From assembly GCA_910583765.1 (NCBI GenBank), contig CAJTYS010000030.1:1-44859 (forward strand): a stretch of DNA of 44,859 bases, read 5' to 3'. This DNA is from an uncultured Eubacteriales bacterium. GTDB lineage: Bacteria; Bacillota; Clostridia; Peptostreptococcales; Anaerovoracaceae. Below the pieces are notes generated by a model, which worked only from the letters and a program-made list of their open reading frames with translations, searched no databases and was not told the origin of the DNA. A program made the position numbers and the translations under genes. This document shows positions 22,028 through 31,691 of this stretch, piece by piece (position 1 is the stretch's first letter; every line of letters begins with the position of its first letter).

Positions 22028-23044
22028 TTAAATCAATGTGGCCATATGTCCGAGTGTCCGAATCAGCTGGGAAACGTAACTCATTTCATTGTCATACCAA
22101 GCAACGACCCGTACTTCATAAATCTTCGTTCCACATCTCTGGGCCAGAGTCTGGGTGGCATCAAACAGAGAACCATAGCTCATGCCAATGATATCGCTGG
22201 ACACCAATTCTTCTTCAGAATAGCCAAAGGATTCGTTGGCTTCTTTTTTCATTGCCTCGTTCAGACCTTCTACGCTGACGGTTTCCGTGTCATCCTTGAG
22301 CGTCGCGTCCAAAATCGTGATGGAGCCAGACGGCACCGGGACTCTCTGAGCAGATCCGATGAGTTTTCCAGCTAGTTCTGGAATCACCAGGCCAATGGCT
22401 TTTGCCGCACCTGTGCTGTTCGGAACGATATTGATCGCACCTGCCCTGGCACGCCGGAAATCTCCTTTTTTGTGAGGTCCGTCCAGGATCATCTGATCCC
22501 CTGTGTACGCATGGATGGTGGTCATGAATCCGGTACGCAGTTCTCTGTAGTCATTGAGCGCTTTTGCCATTGGCGCGAGACAGTTAGTGGTGCAGGACGC
22601 GCCGGAAACGATCCGATCGTCTTTTGTCAAAGTCTCATGGTTCACGCCGTAAACAATGGTAGGCAGATCATTTCCAGCTGGTGCGGAAATCAGGACTTTC
22701 TTCGCACCTGCGTCCAAATGCGCCTGTGATTTTGCTTTAGACGCGAAAAAGCCAGTGCATTCCAGCACAACATCCACATCCAGCTGACCCCATGGCAGCT
22801 TTGCCGGATCCGCTTCTTTGTAAATCTTGATCGTCTTGCCATCTACGGTAATGGATTCCTCATCATGCTCCACAGTATGAGTGCTGTACGCGCCTTGAAC
22901 ACTGTCATACTTTAAAAGATATGCCAGCATTTCTGGTTTCGTCAAATCATTGATCGCTACCACCTCATAATTCTTGTTGTCAAAGATCTTTCTGAACGCT
23001 AACCTTCCAATTCTGCCAAACCCGTTGATTGCAACTTTAATCAT
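22028..23044 (-). CDS. gap: Glyceraldehyde-3-phosphate dehydrogenase
   Basis: A 338-residue NAD-dependent glycolytic enzyme. MIKVAINGFGRIGRLAFRK begins the Rossmann domain, the catalytic Cys151 lies in SGASCTTNCLAP, and YTGDQMILDGPH and WYDNEMSYVSQL are conserved. AAGGAGG precedes the ATG. A DeoR-type regulator gene ends 48 bp upstream on the same strand, so the two are probably one unit under that regulator. It handles the glyceraldehyde-3-phosphate that the phosphoketolase encoded downstream produces. Confidence 0.97.
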   Translation of the reverse strand: MIKVAINGFGRIGRLAFRKIFDNKNYEVVAINDLTKPEMLAYLLKYDSVQGAYSTHTVEHDEESITVDGKTIKIYKEADPAKLPWGQLDVDVVLECTGFFASKAKSQAHLDAGAKKVLISAPAGNDLPTIVYGVNHETLTKDDRIVSGASCTTNCLAPMAKALNDYRELRTGFMTTIHAYTGDQMILDGPHKKGDFRRARAGAINIVPNSTGAAKAIGLVIPELAGKLIGSAQRVPVPSGSITILDATLKDDTETVSVEGLNEAMKKEANESFGYSEEELVSSDIIGMSYGSLFDATQTLAQRCGTKIYEVRVVAWYDNEMSYVSQLIRTLGHMATLI

Positions 23045-23092
23045 AATACGTTTCCTCCTTGTGAAATACTTATTTAAATTTTTTTGATTCTC

Positions 23093-23836
23093 TTATTCTG
23101 CCACCTGAATGACGGTGTAAGGTTCATAACGGGGCGCTGCCCTGTCTGTGATCACGCAGGCATTTCCTAAAGCCGCGAAGGTCACAGAAGAAATCACCCC
23201 GAATTTCGTATGATCCGCTAAAACCACCGCTTTGTCAGACTGCTTTATGACTGCCGCCTTCACAGCCGCTTCCCCAATGTCCGGCGTTGAAAATCCCCGT
23301 TCCAAGTCCACGCCATTGGTGCCCATGAAGCATTTTGTGAAATTATACTGTTTTATGGATTCCATGGCGCCTGTCCCAATGGCCGCCTCTGTGGACGGCC
23401 GCAAAAGCCCGCCAATGATATATGCGTCAAGGCCTCGCTCAATGAGTTTTTTCGCATGAACGATCCCATTAGTCACATATGTAACGCTTTTTTTATCTAG
23501 GTAGGAGATCATTCTTTCTGTTGTGGTTCCTGCGTCAATGAACACGAAATCCTCTTCCTGGATCATGGTCGCCGCGCATTTTGCGATCTGTTCCTTTTCT
23601 TGTACGTTGATATGCGCCCGAACCTCTACATTAGTGGAACCAAAGGCCGTGCCGCCGGACATGGAAATCGCCCCGCCAAAGACTTTTTTCAGCTTTCCCA
23701 TTTGATGGAGTTCATTGATGTCCCTGCGAATGGTAGACTCGCTGATCCCAAGCTCCTTTGCCAAGCTGGTCACTTCCACTGCCCGTTTGATTTCCAGCTG
23801 TTTTAAAATTTGCTCCTGCCTTTCACCCTGTAACAT
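23093..23836 (-). CDS. DeoR-family transcriptional regulator
   Basis: A 247-residue repressor-type protein. Residues about 1-57 form the DeoR winged helix (RQEQILKQLEIKRAVEVTSLAK, then ELGISESTIRRDINEL with the signature RRD). Residues about 75-235 form the sugar-phosphate-sensing domain of the ribose-isomerase-like fold, with FIDAGTTTERM, YVTNGIVHAKKL and FMGTNGVD. Family members bind phosphorylated sugars and repress adjacent carbohydrate genes. Here gap follows directly. GTAGGAGG precedes the ATG. Repeated TGAAA-type motifs upstream are candidate operators. Confidence 0.88.
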   Translation of the reverse strand: MLQGERQEQILKQLEIKRAVEVTSLAKELGISESTIRRDINELHQMGKLKKVFGGAISMSGGTAFGSTNVEVRAHINVQEKEQIAKCAATMIQEEDFVFIDAGTTTERMISYLDKKSVTYVTNGIVHAKKLIERGLDAYIIGGLLRPSTEAAIGTGAMESIKQYNFTKCFMGTNGVDLERGFSTPDIGEAAVKAAVIKQSDKAVVLADHTKFGVISSVTFAALGNACVITDRAAPRYEPYTVIQVAE

Positions 23837-23857
23837 GCGTTTCCTCCTACTTCCATT

Positions 23858-23885
23858 ATCATACCACGATTTTACGCAAAGTCAA
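23858..23885 (-). promoter_or_regulatory. Promoter of the deoR-gap unit
   Basis: Minus strand: TTGACT (23880-23885), 16-bp spacer, TATGAT (23858-23863). Immediately upstream (23886-23975) the minus strand repeats TGAAA or GAAAG about six times, a pattern like DeoR-family operators, which would allow autoregulation. Confidence 0.6.
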
Positions 23886-24070
23886 TCATTTCTTTTCAAT
23901 TTCAGTCATATTTTTTTAAATTTAATCGATATCACGCATTTTCAGCCACTGTTCTTTCAAATTCTTTCATATTATATATGTCCGAAACAGCTAGTAACAG
24001 CCGATCCCCCCTGTTCCTCGTCATGCTGGTTCACGGCGCAGACCAACGCAGGAATCCTGTTGTTTCCTTA

Positions 24071-24925
24071 TTATATGCCGAAAATCTGCACGATCTCCAG
24101 CAGCGGCGATCCCTGCAAATCCGCGACAGTCACCAGCCTGCCCCCGTCCGAATCCAAGTCATAGCCAAAGCGCATGAATGCGTACCAAATCAAATAAGCG
24201 CACTGCGCTGTCATTTCCTTAGAGTCTGCCTTTTCCCGCTCCCCAAAAAAGCCGCTGATCAGACTGTAAGGGACTCCAACCAAATTTTCTCTAGCAAACC
24301 TAGCGATCTCCGCTCGTTCCGCTTCACTGACTCCTTTCAGCCGCAGGATCATGAAATTGGAATACGTGTTCCAATACTTGCAGCTTCTGATTTTCGATGA
24401 GCTGCCAGGCATGACTGCTTCCAGGGTCAGCAAATTTTCTCCGTCCACCACAAGCGCCGCGTGACCATGCTGCCAGCCCAGGCTGTGAGATGAAAAGGAA
24501 ATCAGGATGTCCCCATCCTGTAATTCTGCCATAGGAACCTGGCGATTCCCCGCCATCACTACCTTGTCCTGTTTCGTGAACAAGCTGGAGGAACAGCATT
24601 TTGTCTCTGCCTGACACAAGAAACAATCCTGAAACAAAAGAATGTCTTCCATCTGATAATCCGGCTTGCTTCGGATCTCGTCAATGGCCGCTGGCCCCAG
24701 TCCTGTCTGCTCCCACAAAAGCTTGTAATCTGCTTTGTCTAGTTCCGGCTTTGCCAAAACCTGTTCAATTGGCTGTTTGGCTCGATGCTCTTGTGCTGCT
24801 AACGGTCCACCAGCTGAAAATCCATGGACAAAGGGCTGAAAGATGGCAGCACATAAAAGCAGCAAGACCGCTGCCGCAAGGAGGACAATTTTTCTGACCG
24901 ATCTCTTCCTGACCCAACGTTTCAC
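24071..24925 (-). CDS. Membrane-anchored YiiX-like permuted NlpC/P60 enzyme
   Basis: A 284-residue protein with a basic N-terminus and one membrane anchor (about 12-33), so the enzyme part is outside the membrane. The C-terminal half shows the permuted papain-like pattern: LQDGDILISFSS, then His155 in GWQHGHAALVV, LTLEAV, GVPYS near 217 and the candidate nucleophile Cys242 in QCAYLIWYAF. Four Cys residues at 101-111 (CFLC, CC) may form disulfides. Related proteins act on peptide or lipid-linked amide bonds; the target is unknown. The start is GTG, with AGGAGG seven bases ahead. It is divergent from the phosphodiesterase gene. Confidence 0.7.
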   Translation of the reverse strand: MKRWVRKRSVRKIVLLAAAVLLLLCAAIFQPFVHGFSAGGPLAAQEHRAKQPIEQVLAKPELDKADYKLLWEQTGLGPAAIDEIRSKPDYQMEDILLFQDCFLCQAETKCCSSSLFTKQDKVVMAGNRQVPMAELQDGDILISFSSHSLGWQHGHAALVVDGENLLTLEAVMPGSSSKIRSCKYWNTYSNFMILRLKGVSEAERAEIARFARENLVGVPYSLISGFFGEREKADSKEMTAQCAYLIWYAFMRFGYDLDSDGGRLVTVADLQGSPLLEIVQIFGI

Positions 24926-24978
24926 CAGCCCACCTCCTAATTTTCAGTATGCACAAGCAGCGCCTTTCTCATACCTAC

Positions 24979-25007
24979 TTGAATTCGCCATGCAGAAGGC
25001 CTATAAT
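24979..25007 (+). promoter_or_regulatory. Promoter of the glycerophosphodiesterase gene
   Basis: TTGAAT (24979-24984), 17-bp spacer, TATAAT (25002-25007), followed by a 20-nt leader to the ATG at 25035. Confidence 0.75.
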
Positions 25008-25034
25008 GGAAAGAAACGACTGGGGAGCATTTTT

Positions 25035-26891
25035 ATGAAAAACATCCAATCGCCAACATTGGCCATGATCGGGACCGGGTTCTTGACTTTTGTAAAGACC
25101 CTTCCTGCGCTTTTACTATTTGAGATCATCTACAAAGCACTATGCGCTGCTGTTTTCAATCCAGTGCTTTCTTTTATCATGCAAAAGTCCCTCCAGATCA
25201 GCGGGCACGATGTGGTCTTTAACGGCGATATCGCTGGATTCTACACAAACGCGGCGGGCATCATCGGCACGCTCATTTTAGCCGCGCTAGCCGCGCTGCT
25301 GGCATATTTTGAATTCGCAGTCATCGTCCTCATGGTTTATTATCGCTACACCGGCTCCCGCGTCACCTTGGCCGATTCCATGAAAATGGCGCTGACCACC
25401 TTCAAAAGCCTGAAAAGCCTGGGGTTCATAGGTTTTTCCCTTTACGCTCTGGGGCTGCTTCCCCTCCTTAATCTGGGCTTTGCTCCGTCCATTCGGCCAG
25501 AAGGACAGATCCCCAATTTCATTAGCGGAGAACTTTATAAATCCACGTTTGGCACTATAGTCATGGTAGCCTTTTACGTGCTGCTGTACCTCCTGTTTTT
25601 CTGCATGATCTTCGTGCTGCCGGTCATGGTCCTGCGCCGCCGCAAATTTGGGCGCGCGTGCAGATTCAGCCTGGCGCTGCTCCTTTCCATGAAATTAAGG
25701 AACGCCATACCTTTGCTCCTGCTCTTTGTGCTGTGGTGCGCGCTGTTCTTGTATCCTGGTCTCCTGCCTACGTATTATGCGGGCATTTCCGATGCCAGCG
25801 TAGCGGAGATCTTAGGAAACTTCTTTTTTTCCTGGAAAAGCATCCTCCAGCTCCTGTTGGTGGAAGGCCTGCAGATCTGCCTGTCAATTTTGCTTTTTAC
25901 GTTCCTTGTCGCTTTGTATGTGGTATGCAGCGGCAAAGTCAGCCTCAACGAACAGGCCATGCCGACGATTGAGCGCCGTTTGAAAAAGACGCAAAGCGCT
26001 GCTGCGAAAGTCTATGGTTTTTTCAGACGCATTGGCAGCTCCATTGGATTTTGGATCCAGGGCCGGCCTTTTTATCAGAACCATAAAAGACTGATCTGGG
26101 CAGTGATCTGCGTATTGCTGTTTTTAGGGGTGTTCGGCCTTCTTTACAATCAGCCTAACTCCCATCAGCAAGTGGTGGTAGGGCACAGAGGCAGCCAGGC
26201 TGGAGTGGAAAACACCCTGGGGGCCATTGAAGGCGCAGTGAAGGCAAACGCGGATTATGCGGAAATCGACATCCTGCTTTCCAAGGACGGGGTGCCTATG
26301 GTCGTCCATGATGATAATTTAAAGCGGCTGGCTGGTGAAAACCTCAATGTGTACGACTTGACCGCCCGGCAGCTTTCAAAGATCACTGTGTCGCAAAACG
26401 ATAAAACAGGCAAAATTTCTACCCTGGATGAGGTCATCGATTATTCCCGAGGAAAGATTGACCTGCTCATTGAGCTGAAACTCCACGGTCATGAAAAGAA
26501 AGATCTTGTAAAAGCCGTTGTTCAAACAGTGGAAAAAAATCATTTTCAGAAAAACTGCCAGATCATGTCCTTAGAATATGATTTGGTCGCGGAATTGAAA
26601 ACACAGTACCCACAATATGCGGCAGGATACTGCGTCTATGGAAACCTGGGCGTTGCTAAGCTGAATTCTCTGCGGGAGCTGAACGTGGATTTCCTGATCA
26701 TTGAGGAAAGCATGGCTACCAAGGGCTTTATCGCAGAATGCAATCGAGCCTGGCTGCCGGTCTATGTGTGGACTGTCAACCAAGAGCAGTCCATGGAGTC
26801 CTGCCTGAAAATGGGCGCTTCCGGTATTATCACTGACAAGCCTAAGGCTGCTCGCAGCGTCATGGATCAGTTCATTCGGGATTCCATGTGA
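25035..26891 (+). CDS. Glycerophosphodiester phosphodiesterase with membrane domain
   Basis: A 618-residue protein. The first 370 residues hold a multi-helix membrane domain of the GDPD-associated type with several long hydrophobic segments, and a last helix (about 355-372) leads to the catalytic part. Residues about 377-610 form a GDPD TIM barrel: VVVGHRGSQAGVENT (catalytic His, Glu-Asn), YAEIDILLSKDGVPMVVHD (metal-binding Glu and Asp, second His) and LLIELKLHG. Such enzymes release glycerol-3-phosphate from glycerophosphodiesters or act on lipoteichoic acid. GGGGAG is seven bases before the ATG at 25035. The frame stays open to 24843, but those codons cover the promoter and the neighbour's start. 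Confidence 0.9.
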   Translation: MKNIQSPTLAMIGTGFLTFVKTLPALLLFEIIYKALCAAVFNPVLSFIMQKSLQISGHDVVFNGDIAGFYTNAAGIIGTLILAALAALLAYFEFAVIVLMVYYRYTGSRVTLADSMKMALTTFKSLKSLGFIGFSLYALGLLPLLNLGFAPSIRPEGQIPNFISGELYKSTFGTIVMVAFYVLLYLLFFCMIFVLPVMVLRRRKFGRACRFSLALLLSMKLRNAIPLLLLFVLWCALFLYPGLLPTYYAGISDASVAEILGNFFFSWKSILQLLLVEGLQICLSILLFTFLVALYVVCSGKVSLNEQAMPTIERRLKKTQSAAAKVYGFFRRIGSSIGFWIQGRPFYQNHKRLIWAVICVLLFLGVFGLLYNQPNSHQQVVVGHRGSQAGVENTLGAIEGAVKANADYAEIDILLSKDGVPMVVHDDNLKRLAGENLNVYDLTARQLSKITVSQNDKTGKISTLDEVIDYSRGKIDLLIELKLHGHEKKDLVKAVVQTVEKNHFQKNCQIMSLEYDLVAELKTQYPQYAAGYCVYGNLGVAKLNSLRELNVDFLIIEESMATKGFIAECNRAWLPVYVWTVNQEQSMESCLKMGASGIITDKPKAARSVMDQFIRDSM

Positions 26892-26933
26892 AAATGTCAT
26901 TGCTGCGAGTAATGTTTTCCGTATCATAAGATC

Positions 26934-26973
26934 AGCCACCGCACTGGAAGATGAATCCAGCCATGCGGTGGCT
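26934..26973 (+). terminator. Hairpin between convergent genes, probable terminator
   Basis: Perfect 10-bp stem AGCCACCGCA / TGCGGTGGCT with an inner CTGGA/TCCAG stem, followed by CTCTTTATGTTTT on the plus strand. It lies between the ends of the phosphodiesterase gene and the phosphoketolase gene and may serve both directions. T-tracts are imperfect. Confidence 0.65.
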
Positions 26974-27013
26974 CTCTTTATGTTTTGGTTACGTCATCCT
27001 CATAGCGACATCC

Positions 27014-29413
27014 TTATTGTTCCCATTTCCAGCCTGCGATCTCCGGCAAATCCTGACCATGCTGGCGAATGTATTGCTTATGGGCGATGAGCTTGTCGTT
27101 CATTTTCTGATACAAGTGCGCGCCTCTATTGCCCAGCTGGGGCAAATACTTGATCGCTTCCTGTACCAAGTGAAATCTGTCCACGTCATTTTGAACGCGC
27201 ACATCAAAAGGCGTTGTGATGGTCCCCTCTTCCTTATATCCTCTCACATGCATGAGGCGGTTGTTATGCCTGCGGTAAGTCAGCTCATGCACCAGGCTGG
27301 CATAGCCGTGGAAATTGAAAAGAACCGGTTTGTCCTGGGTAAACAGGATGTCGTATTCCGCGTCTGTCAGCCCGTGGGGATGCTCACTGGCAGGCTGCAG
27401 CTTGAACAAGTCCACCACATTGATGAATCTAACCTTAATTTCCGGCAGTTCTTTATTTAAAATGGACACAGCCGCCAATGCCTCCAGCGTAGGCGTTTCT
27501 CCCGCGCAGGCGAACACAATGTCCGGCTCCTGCCCCTGATCGTTGCTGGCCCATTCCCAAATGCCGATCCCCTGGGTACAGTGTCTGACCGCTTCCGGCA
27601 TGCTCAGCCATTGCGGGCGAGGATGTTTGGAGGCAATGATCACATTGACATAATTCCTGCTGCGAATGCAGTGATCAAAGCAGGACAGCAGGCAGTTCGC
27701 GTCCGGCGGCAGGTATAGGCGAACCACATCCGCCTTCTTGTTGGCGATATGATCCATAAAGCCCGGATCTTGATGGGTAAATCCGTTATGGTCCTGCTGC
27801 CACACTGTAGAACACATGATCAAGTTCAAAGATGCGATTTTTGCTCTCCAAGGCAACTGATTGCAAACCTTCAGCCATTTGGCGTGCTGCGCCGCCATGG
27901 AATCAATGATCCTGGCAAAGGCCTCATACGTGGCGAAGAATCCGTGGCGGCCCGTCAAAAGGTATCCTTCCAGCCAGCCTTCACACATATGCTCTGACAA
28001 CATGGAATCCATGACTCTCCCATCCGGCGCCAGATGGTCATCCGTGTCCAGATGCTGTGCGTTCCAGCTCCTGTTTTCCACCTGAAACACATTGCCCAAT
28101 CTGTTTGAATTGGTTTCATCCGGTCCAAAGACGCGGAAATTTTTAGAATCCTGGTTTAATTTAAAAATATCCCGCACAAAGTTCCCCAACTCCACCATGT
28201 CCTGTCCGTCCGTTTCACCATGCCCCTTGATATCAAAGGCATATTCTCTGAAATCAGGAAGGCGCAGATCTCTCAGCAGCGTTCCGCCGTTTCCATGGGG
28301 GTTCGCGCCAATACGAGCATCGCCCTTTGGCGCCAGGGCTTTGATCTCAGGGCGCAGTCTTCCTTTGCCATCGAACAATTCCTCAGGATGATAACTCCTG
28401 AGCCAACTCTCCAAAACTGCCAGATGTTCCGGCTTTTCCATGGAAATCGGCACTTGATGAGCCAGATAATTTCCTTCTATTTTCTTCCCATCCACGAACT
28501 TTGGTCCTGTCCAGCCCTTTGGTGTGCGCAGCACGATCATTGGCCACGTTGGTCTGGTGGAATCTCGTTTTTCACGAGCGTTCTGCTGTATTTTTTGAAT
28601 CCGTTCAATGATCTTATTCATGGTTTCTGCCATCAGCCGGTGCATGGCCATGGGCTCATCGCCTTCCACAAAGTATGGTTCCCAGCCGCATCCATGGAAA
28701 AAATCCACGATTTCCCCATGGGACATGCGCGCGAACACTGTTGGATTGGCGATCTTGTATCCATTCAAATGCAGGATCGGCAAAACCGCGCCGTCCGTGA
28801 CTGGATTGAGGAATTTATTGCTCTGCCAGGAGGTGGCCAGAGGGCCTGTTTCCGCTTCCCCATCGCCTATGGTCACGCAGGCGATCAGATCTGGATTGTC
28901 AAAGGCCGCGCCAAAGGCATGGGCGATCCCATATCCCAGCTCACCGCCTTCATTGATGGAACCTGGCGTTTCCGGCGCGCAGTGGCTCGGCACGCCGCCT
29001 GGGAAGGAAAACTGCTTGAACAGCCTGGCCATGCCGGTTTCATCCTCAGAAACATTTGGATACACCTCACTGTAGCTGCCATCCAGATAATCATTGGCAA
29101 TATAGAAATTTCCGCCATGTCCTGGGCCAGATAGGAGGATCGCGTTCAGATCATACCGTTTGATGACTCTGTTCAGGTGAACGAACACAAAGTTCTGTCC
29201 TGGTACGGTTCCCCAGTGCCCTACGATTTTTTTCTTGATCATATCCATGGTCAAAGGCTCGCGCAGCAGCGGGTTTTCCAGCAAATACAGCTGCCCTGCT
29301 GACAAGTAATTGGCCGCGCGCCACCAACCATCCATCCTTTTAAGCAGCTCCTCTGTGATCGGCCCTTTCTCCGCGTCTTCCCATTGCGCTTCAAATTCTA
29401 ATTGTGGTTCCAT
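27014..29413 (-). CDS. xfp: Xylulose-5-phosphate/fructose-6-phosphate phosphoketolase
   Basis: A 799-residue thiamine-diphosphate enzyme of standard length that splits xylulose-5-phosphate with phosphate into acetyl-phosphate and glyceraldehyde-3-phosphate. Marks are WWRAANYLSAGQLYL, GHWGTVPGQNFVF, LSGPGHGGNFY, GGELGYGIAHAFGAA and the ThDP motif GDGEAETGPLATSWQSNK. GGGGAG stands before the ATG, which comes two bases after the araD stop. It is the last gene of the arabinose operon, so arabinose is degraded by the phosphoketolase route to acetate/ATP. Confidence 0.97.
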   Translation of the reverse strand: MEPQLEFEAQWEDAEKGPITEELLKRMDGWWRAANYLSAGQLYLLENPLLREPLTMDMIKKKIVGHWGTVPGQNFVFVHLNRVIKRYDLNAILLSGPGHGGNFYIANDYLDGSYSEVYPNVSEDETGMARLFKQFSFPGGVPSHCAPETPGSINEGGELGYGIAHAFGAAFDNPDLIACVTIGDGEAETGPLATSWQSNKFLNPVTDGAVLPILHLNGYKIANPTVFARMSHGEIVDFFHGCGWEPYFVEGDEPMAMHRLMAETMNKIIERIQKIQQNAREKRDSTRPTWPMIVLRTPKGWTGPKFVDGKKIEGNYLAHQVPISMEKPEHLAVLESWLRSYHPEELFDGKGRLRPEIKALAPKGDARIGANPHGNGGTLLRDLRLPDFREYAFDIKGHGETDGQDMVELGNFVRDIFKLNQDSKNFRVFGPDETNSNRLGNVFQVENRSWNAQHLDTDDHLAPDGRVMDSMLSEHMCEGWLEGYLLTGRHGFFATYEAFARIIDSMAAQHAKWLKVCNQLPWRAKIASLNLIMCSTVWQQDHNGFTHQDPGFMDHIANKKADVVRLYLPPDANCLLSCFDHCIRSRNYVNVIIASKHPRPQWLSMPEAVRHCTQGIGIWEWASNDQGQEPDIVFACAGETPTLEALAAVSILNKELPEIKVRFINVVDLFKLQPASEHPHGLTDAEYDILFTQDKPVLFNFHGYASLVHELTYRRHNNRLMHVRGYKEEGTITTPFDVRVQNDVDRFHLVQEAIKYLPQLGNRGAHLYQKMNDKLIAHKQYIRQHGQDLPEIAGWKWEQ

Positions 29414-29415
29414 GT

Positions 29416-30120
29416 CTATTTCTCCCCTTTCTGTCCATAATATGCGCCTGCGCCATGCTTGCGAAAATAATGTTTATCCTGAAGCTCCCGAGGAGCAGGC
29501 AAAACGTCTGGGCTGAGCAGTTCACAGCGAGCGGCCATTTTCGCGCATTCTTCCACCACTACCCCGTTGTGGACAGCCTCATCCGCGTCTTTTCCCCAAG
29601 TAAAAACTCCATGATTCTTACACAGCACAGCAGGCACTGCGTTTGGATCCTTTTTCATGTTTTGAAATTCATCTGCTATGAGTATCCCTGTGTTTTTCTC
29701 ATAATCCGCTTCGATTTCTGCCTTAGTCAAATTTCTCACGCATGGTATCTCTCCGTAAAAATAATCTGCGTGGGTCGTGCCATAGCAGGGGATGGAACGC
29801 CCCGCCTGCGCCCAGCTGGTGGCCCAAGGCGAGTGGGTATGAACGACTCCCCTGATCCCCAGAAAACGTTTATATAACACGGCGTGAGTCGGCGTGTCAG
29901 AAGAAGGGTTCAGTTCTCCCTCCACTTTCGTTCCTTCCAAGTCCACCAAAACCATGTCCTCGGGCCGCAGCTCCTCGTAGGGCACGCCGCTGGGTTTAAT
30001 GGCGAACAACCCCCTCTCTGGATCAAAACCGCTGACGTTACCCCAGGTAAAGGTCACGAGCCCATGCTTTGGAAGCAGCATGTTCGCTTCGTACACTTGC
30101 CGTTTTAACGCTGCTAACAT
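29416..30120 (-). CDS. araD: L-ribulose-5-phosphate 4-epimerase
   Basis: A 234-residue class II aldolase-fold enzyme that epimerises L-ribulose-5-phosphate to D-xylulose-5-phosphate using zinc. Substrate and metal sites are visible: GNVSGFD, IKPSGVPYE, SSDTPTHAVLY, the zinc ligands in VVHTHSPWATSWA and CKNHGVFTWG. Full length. It is 62 bp after araA, with a hairpin in that gap, and two bases before xfp. Confidence 0.96.
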   Translation of the reverse strand: MLAALKRQVYEANMLLPKHGLVTFTWGNVSGFDPERGLFAIKPSGVPYEELRPEDMVLVDLEGTKVEGELNPSSDTPTHAVLYKRFLGIRGVVHTHSPWATSWAQAGRSIPCYGTTHADYFYGEIPCVRNLTKAEIEADYEKNTGILIADEFQNMKKDPNAVPAVLCKNHGVFTWGKDADEAVHNGVVVEECAKMAARCELLSPDVLPAPRELQDKHYFRKHGAGAYYGQKGEK

Positions 30121-30144
30121 TGATCATCGCCTCTTTTCTGTTTT

Positions 30145-30174
30145 AGAGCGGATCCAAATATCTGAATCCGCTCT
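30145..30174 (-). other. Intercistronic hairpin between araA and araD
   Basis: Perfect 9-bp stem AGAGCGGAT / ATCCGCTCT with a 12-base loop, nine bases after the araA stop on the minus strand, with no T-tract. It more likely stabilises the upstream araA message or limits araD-xfp expression than stops transcription. Confidence 0.6.
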
Positions 30175-30182
30175 CTGTTTGG

Positions 30183-31631
30183 TTATTTTGTGAAAAATTT
30201 CTGCAAGTCCGCTTCTGTGGTGTCATCGCCAATGGTGATCAGCTCTGTGCCCGTGAGACGCGCGAACATGGCGATGTCCGCTCTTGTCAAAGCTGTAGAA
30301 GCCACAGAGTGATGCGCGCCGCCTGCATAGCACCACGCTGCGGTACCAATGGCGAAATTTGGTTTGTGCCGGTACATGATCCTTGCCACTGGCAGATTCG
30401 GCATTGGCTCCGGCTGTTTTACCAGTTCAATATCCGCGCAGATGATACGGAAATGGCCACCCATATCTACCAAGGTCACTTGAATCCCCTGGCCGGTTAT
30501 GCCATCAAACACCAATCTCGCGGGATCTTCCTTACCGCCGATTCCCAGCGGACACACCTGGATTTCCGGCTTTGCGGCCGCAAAGGATGGCGGCACCTCC
30601 AGCATGTGGGAAGCAAGCTCCAGCTCCTGACCTTCTGTCAAATCATAAGTGTAATCTTCGATGAATCCGGTGGCTCCGTTTCTTCCTTCCGCCATTTTCA
30701 TCAGAACCGCAGAAAAAGCGCTGATTTTATAATCACCTTCTGGTCCAAATCCAATGCCCTTGTCCATCAGGTTTTGAACAGCGAGGCCTGGCAGCTGACG
30801 CAGTCCAAAAAGATCTTGAAAAGTATCAGTGAAAGCACTGATCTCATTTTCCTCCATGAATCGCTCTAACGCCACTTCATATTTTGCCTGCTCCCGCACT
30901 GCGTCCAGCCGATCAGTGGCCATGGTGTACTTGCTTTCATACTCCTGCATCTTTTCATGAATCTGGGAATCCGTGGCCTGCTCCGCCAGCGCAGCGATTT
31001 CACCGATGCCCCAGTATTTCACTTCCCAGCCATATTGGATTTCGCAGCTCAGCCTGTTGCCGTCCGTGACCGCCACATCCCGCATGTTATTGCCAAAGGT
31101 GGCGATCCGCATGTTTTGTGAATCACTGATGGCTTTTGCCACCTGAGCGAACTGGCGGATCTTGGCGATCACTCTTTCATGCTTGTAAAATCCCGCCACC
31201 ACTTCATGGGGAATCCCCAGTCTGGCCAGAATATAGCCATACTCCCGATCTCCATGGGCTGCCTGATTCAGATTGATGAAATCCATGTCAATGGACCCAT
31301 AAGGCAGCTTTTCGTTGGCCTGGGTATGCAGGTGAAGGAGCGGTTTTCCAAGGCGCCGCAGCCCTTTGATCCACATTTTCGCAGGCGAAAACGTGTGCAT
31401 CCAGGTAATCACGCCCACGCAGTCATCATCGTTCATGACCCTCTTCATGTTTTCCACGCAGATTTTTGATGTTTCCACAGTGGGCAGCAATTCTACTGTC
31501 ACAACGTCTTGCAACTTATCGTTGAGAAACCTGACCATCTCCTGGCAGTCCGCAGCCACCTGTTTCAAACATGCTTCCCCGTACAAGTCCTGGCTGCCCG
31601 GGATAAAATAGAGTTTATATGTTTTGTTCAT
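30183..31631 (-). CDS. araA: L-arabinose isomerase
   Basis: A 482-residue Mn-dependent enzyme converting L-arabinose to L-ribulose. The metal and acid-base residues sit in GFGPEGDYK, FIEDYTYDL, ASHMLEVPPS and AGGAHHSVAST, matching the Glu-Glu-His-His set of AraA. The N-terminus MNKTYKLYFIPGSQDLYGEA is typical. The frame opens at 31646, but that ATG overlaps the GGGAGG ribosome site, so the start is 31631. It follows the second permease by 60 bp in the transporter operon. Confidence 0.97.
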   Translation of the reverse strand: MNKTYKLYFIPGSQDLYGEACLKQVAADCQEMVRFLNDKLQDVVTVELLPTVETSKICVENMKRVMNDDDCVGVITWMHTFSPAKMWIKGLRRLGKPLLHLHTQANEKLPYGSIDMDFINLNQAAHGDREYGYILARLGIPHEVVAGFYKHERVIAKIRQFAQVAKAISDSQNMRIATFGNNMRDVAVTDGNRLSCEIQYGWEVKYWGIGEIAALAEQATDSQIHEKMQEYESKYTMATDRLDAVREQAKYEVALERFMEENEISAFTDTFQDLFGLRQLPGLAVQNLMDKGIGFGPEGDYKISAFSAVLMKMAEGRNGATGFIEDYTYDLTEGQELELASHMLEVPPSFAAAKPEIQVCPLGIGGKEDPARLVFDGITGQGIQVTLVDMGGHFRIICADIELVKQPEPMPNLPVARIMYRHKPNFAIGTAAWCYAGGAHHSVASTALTRADIAMFARLTGTELITIGDDTTEADLQKFFTK

Positions 31632-31691
31632 TTGTGTTCCTCCCATATTTAATGATTATTGTTTCGCAGTAGTCACTGGGGGCCACCTGCC

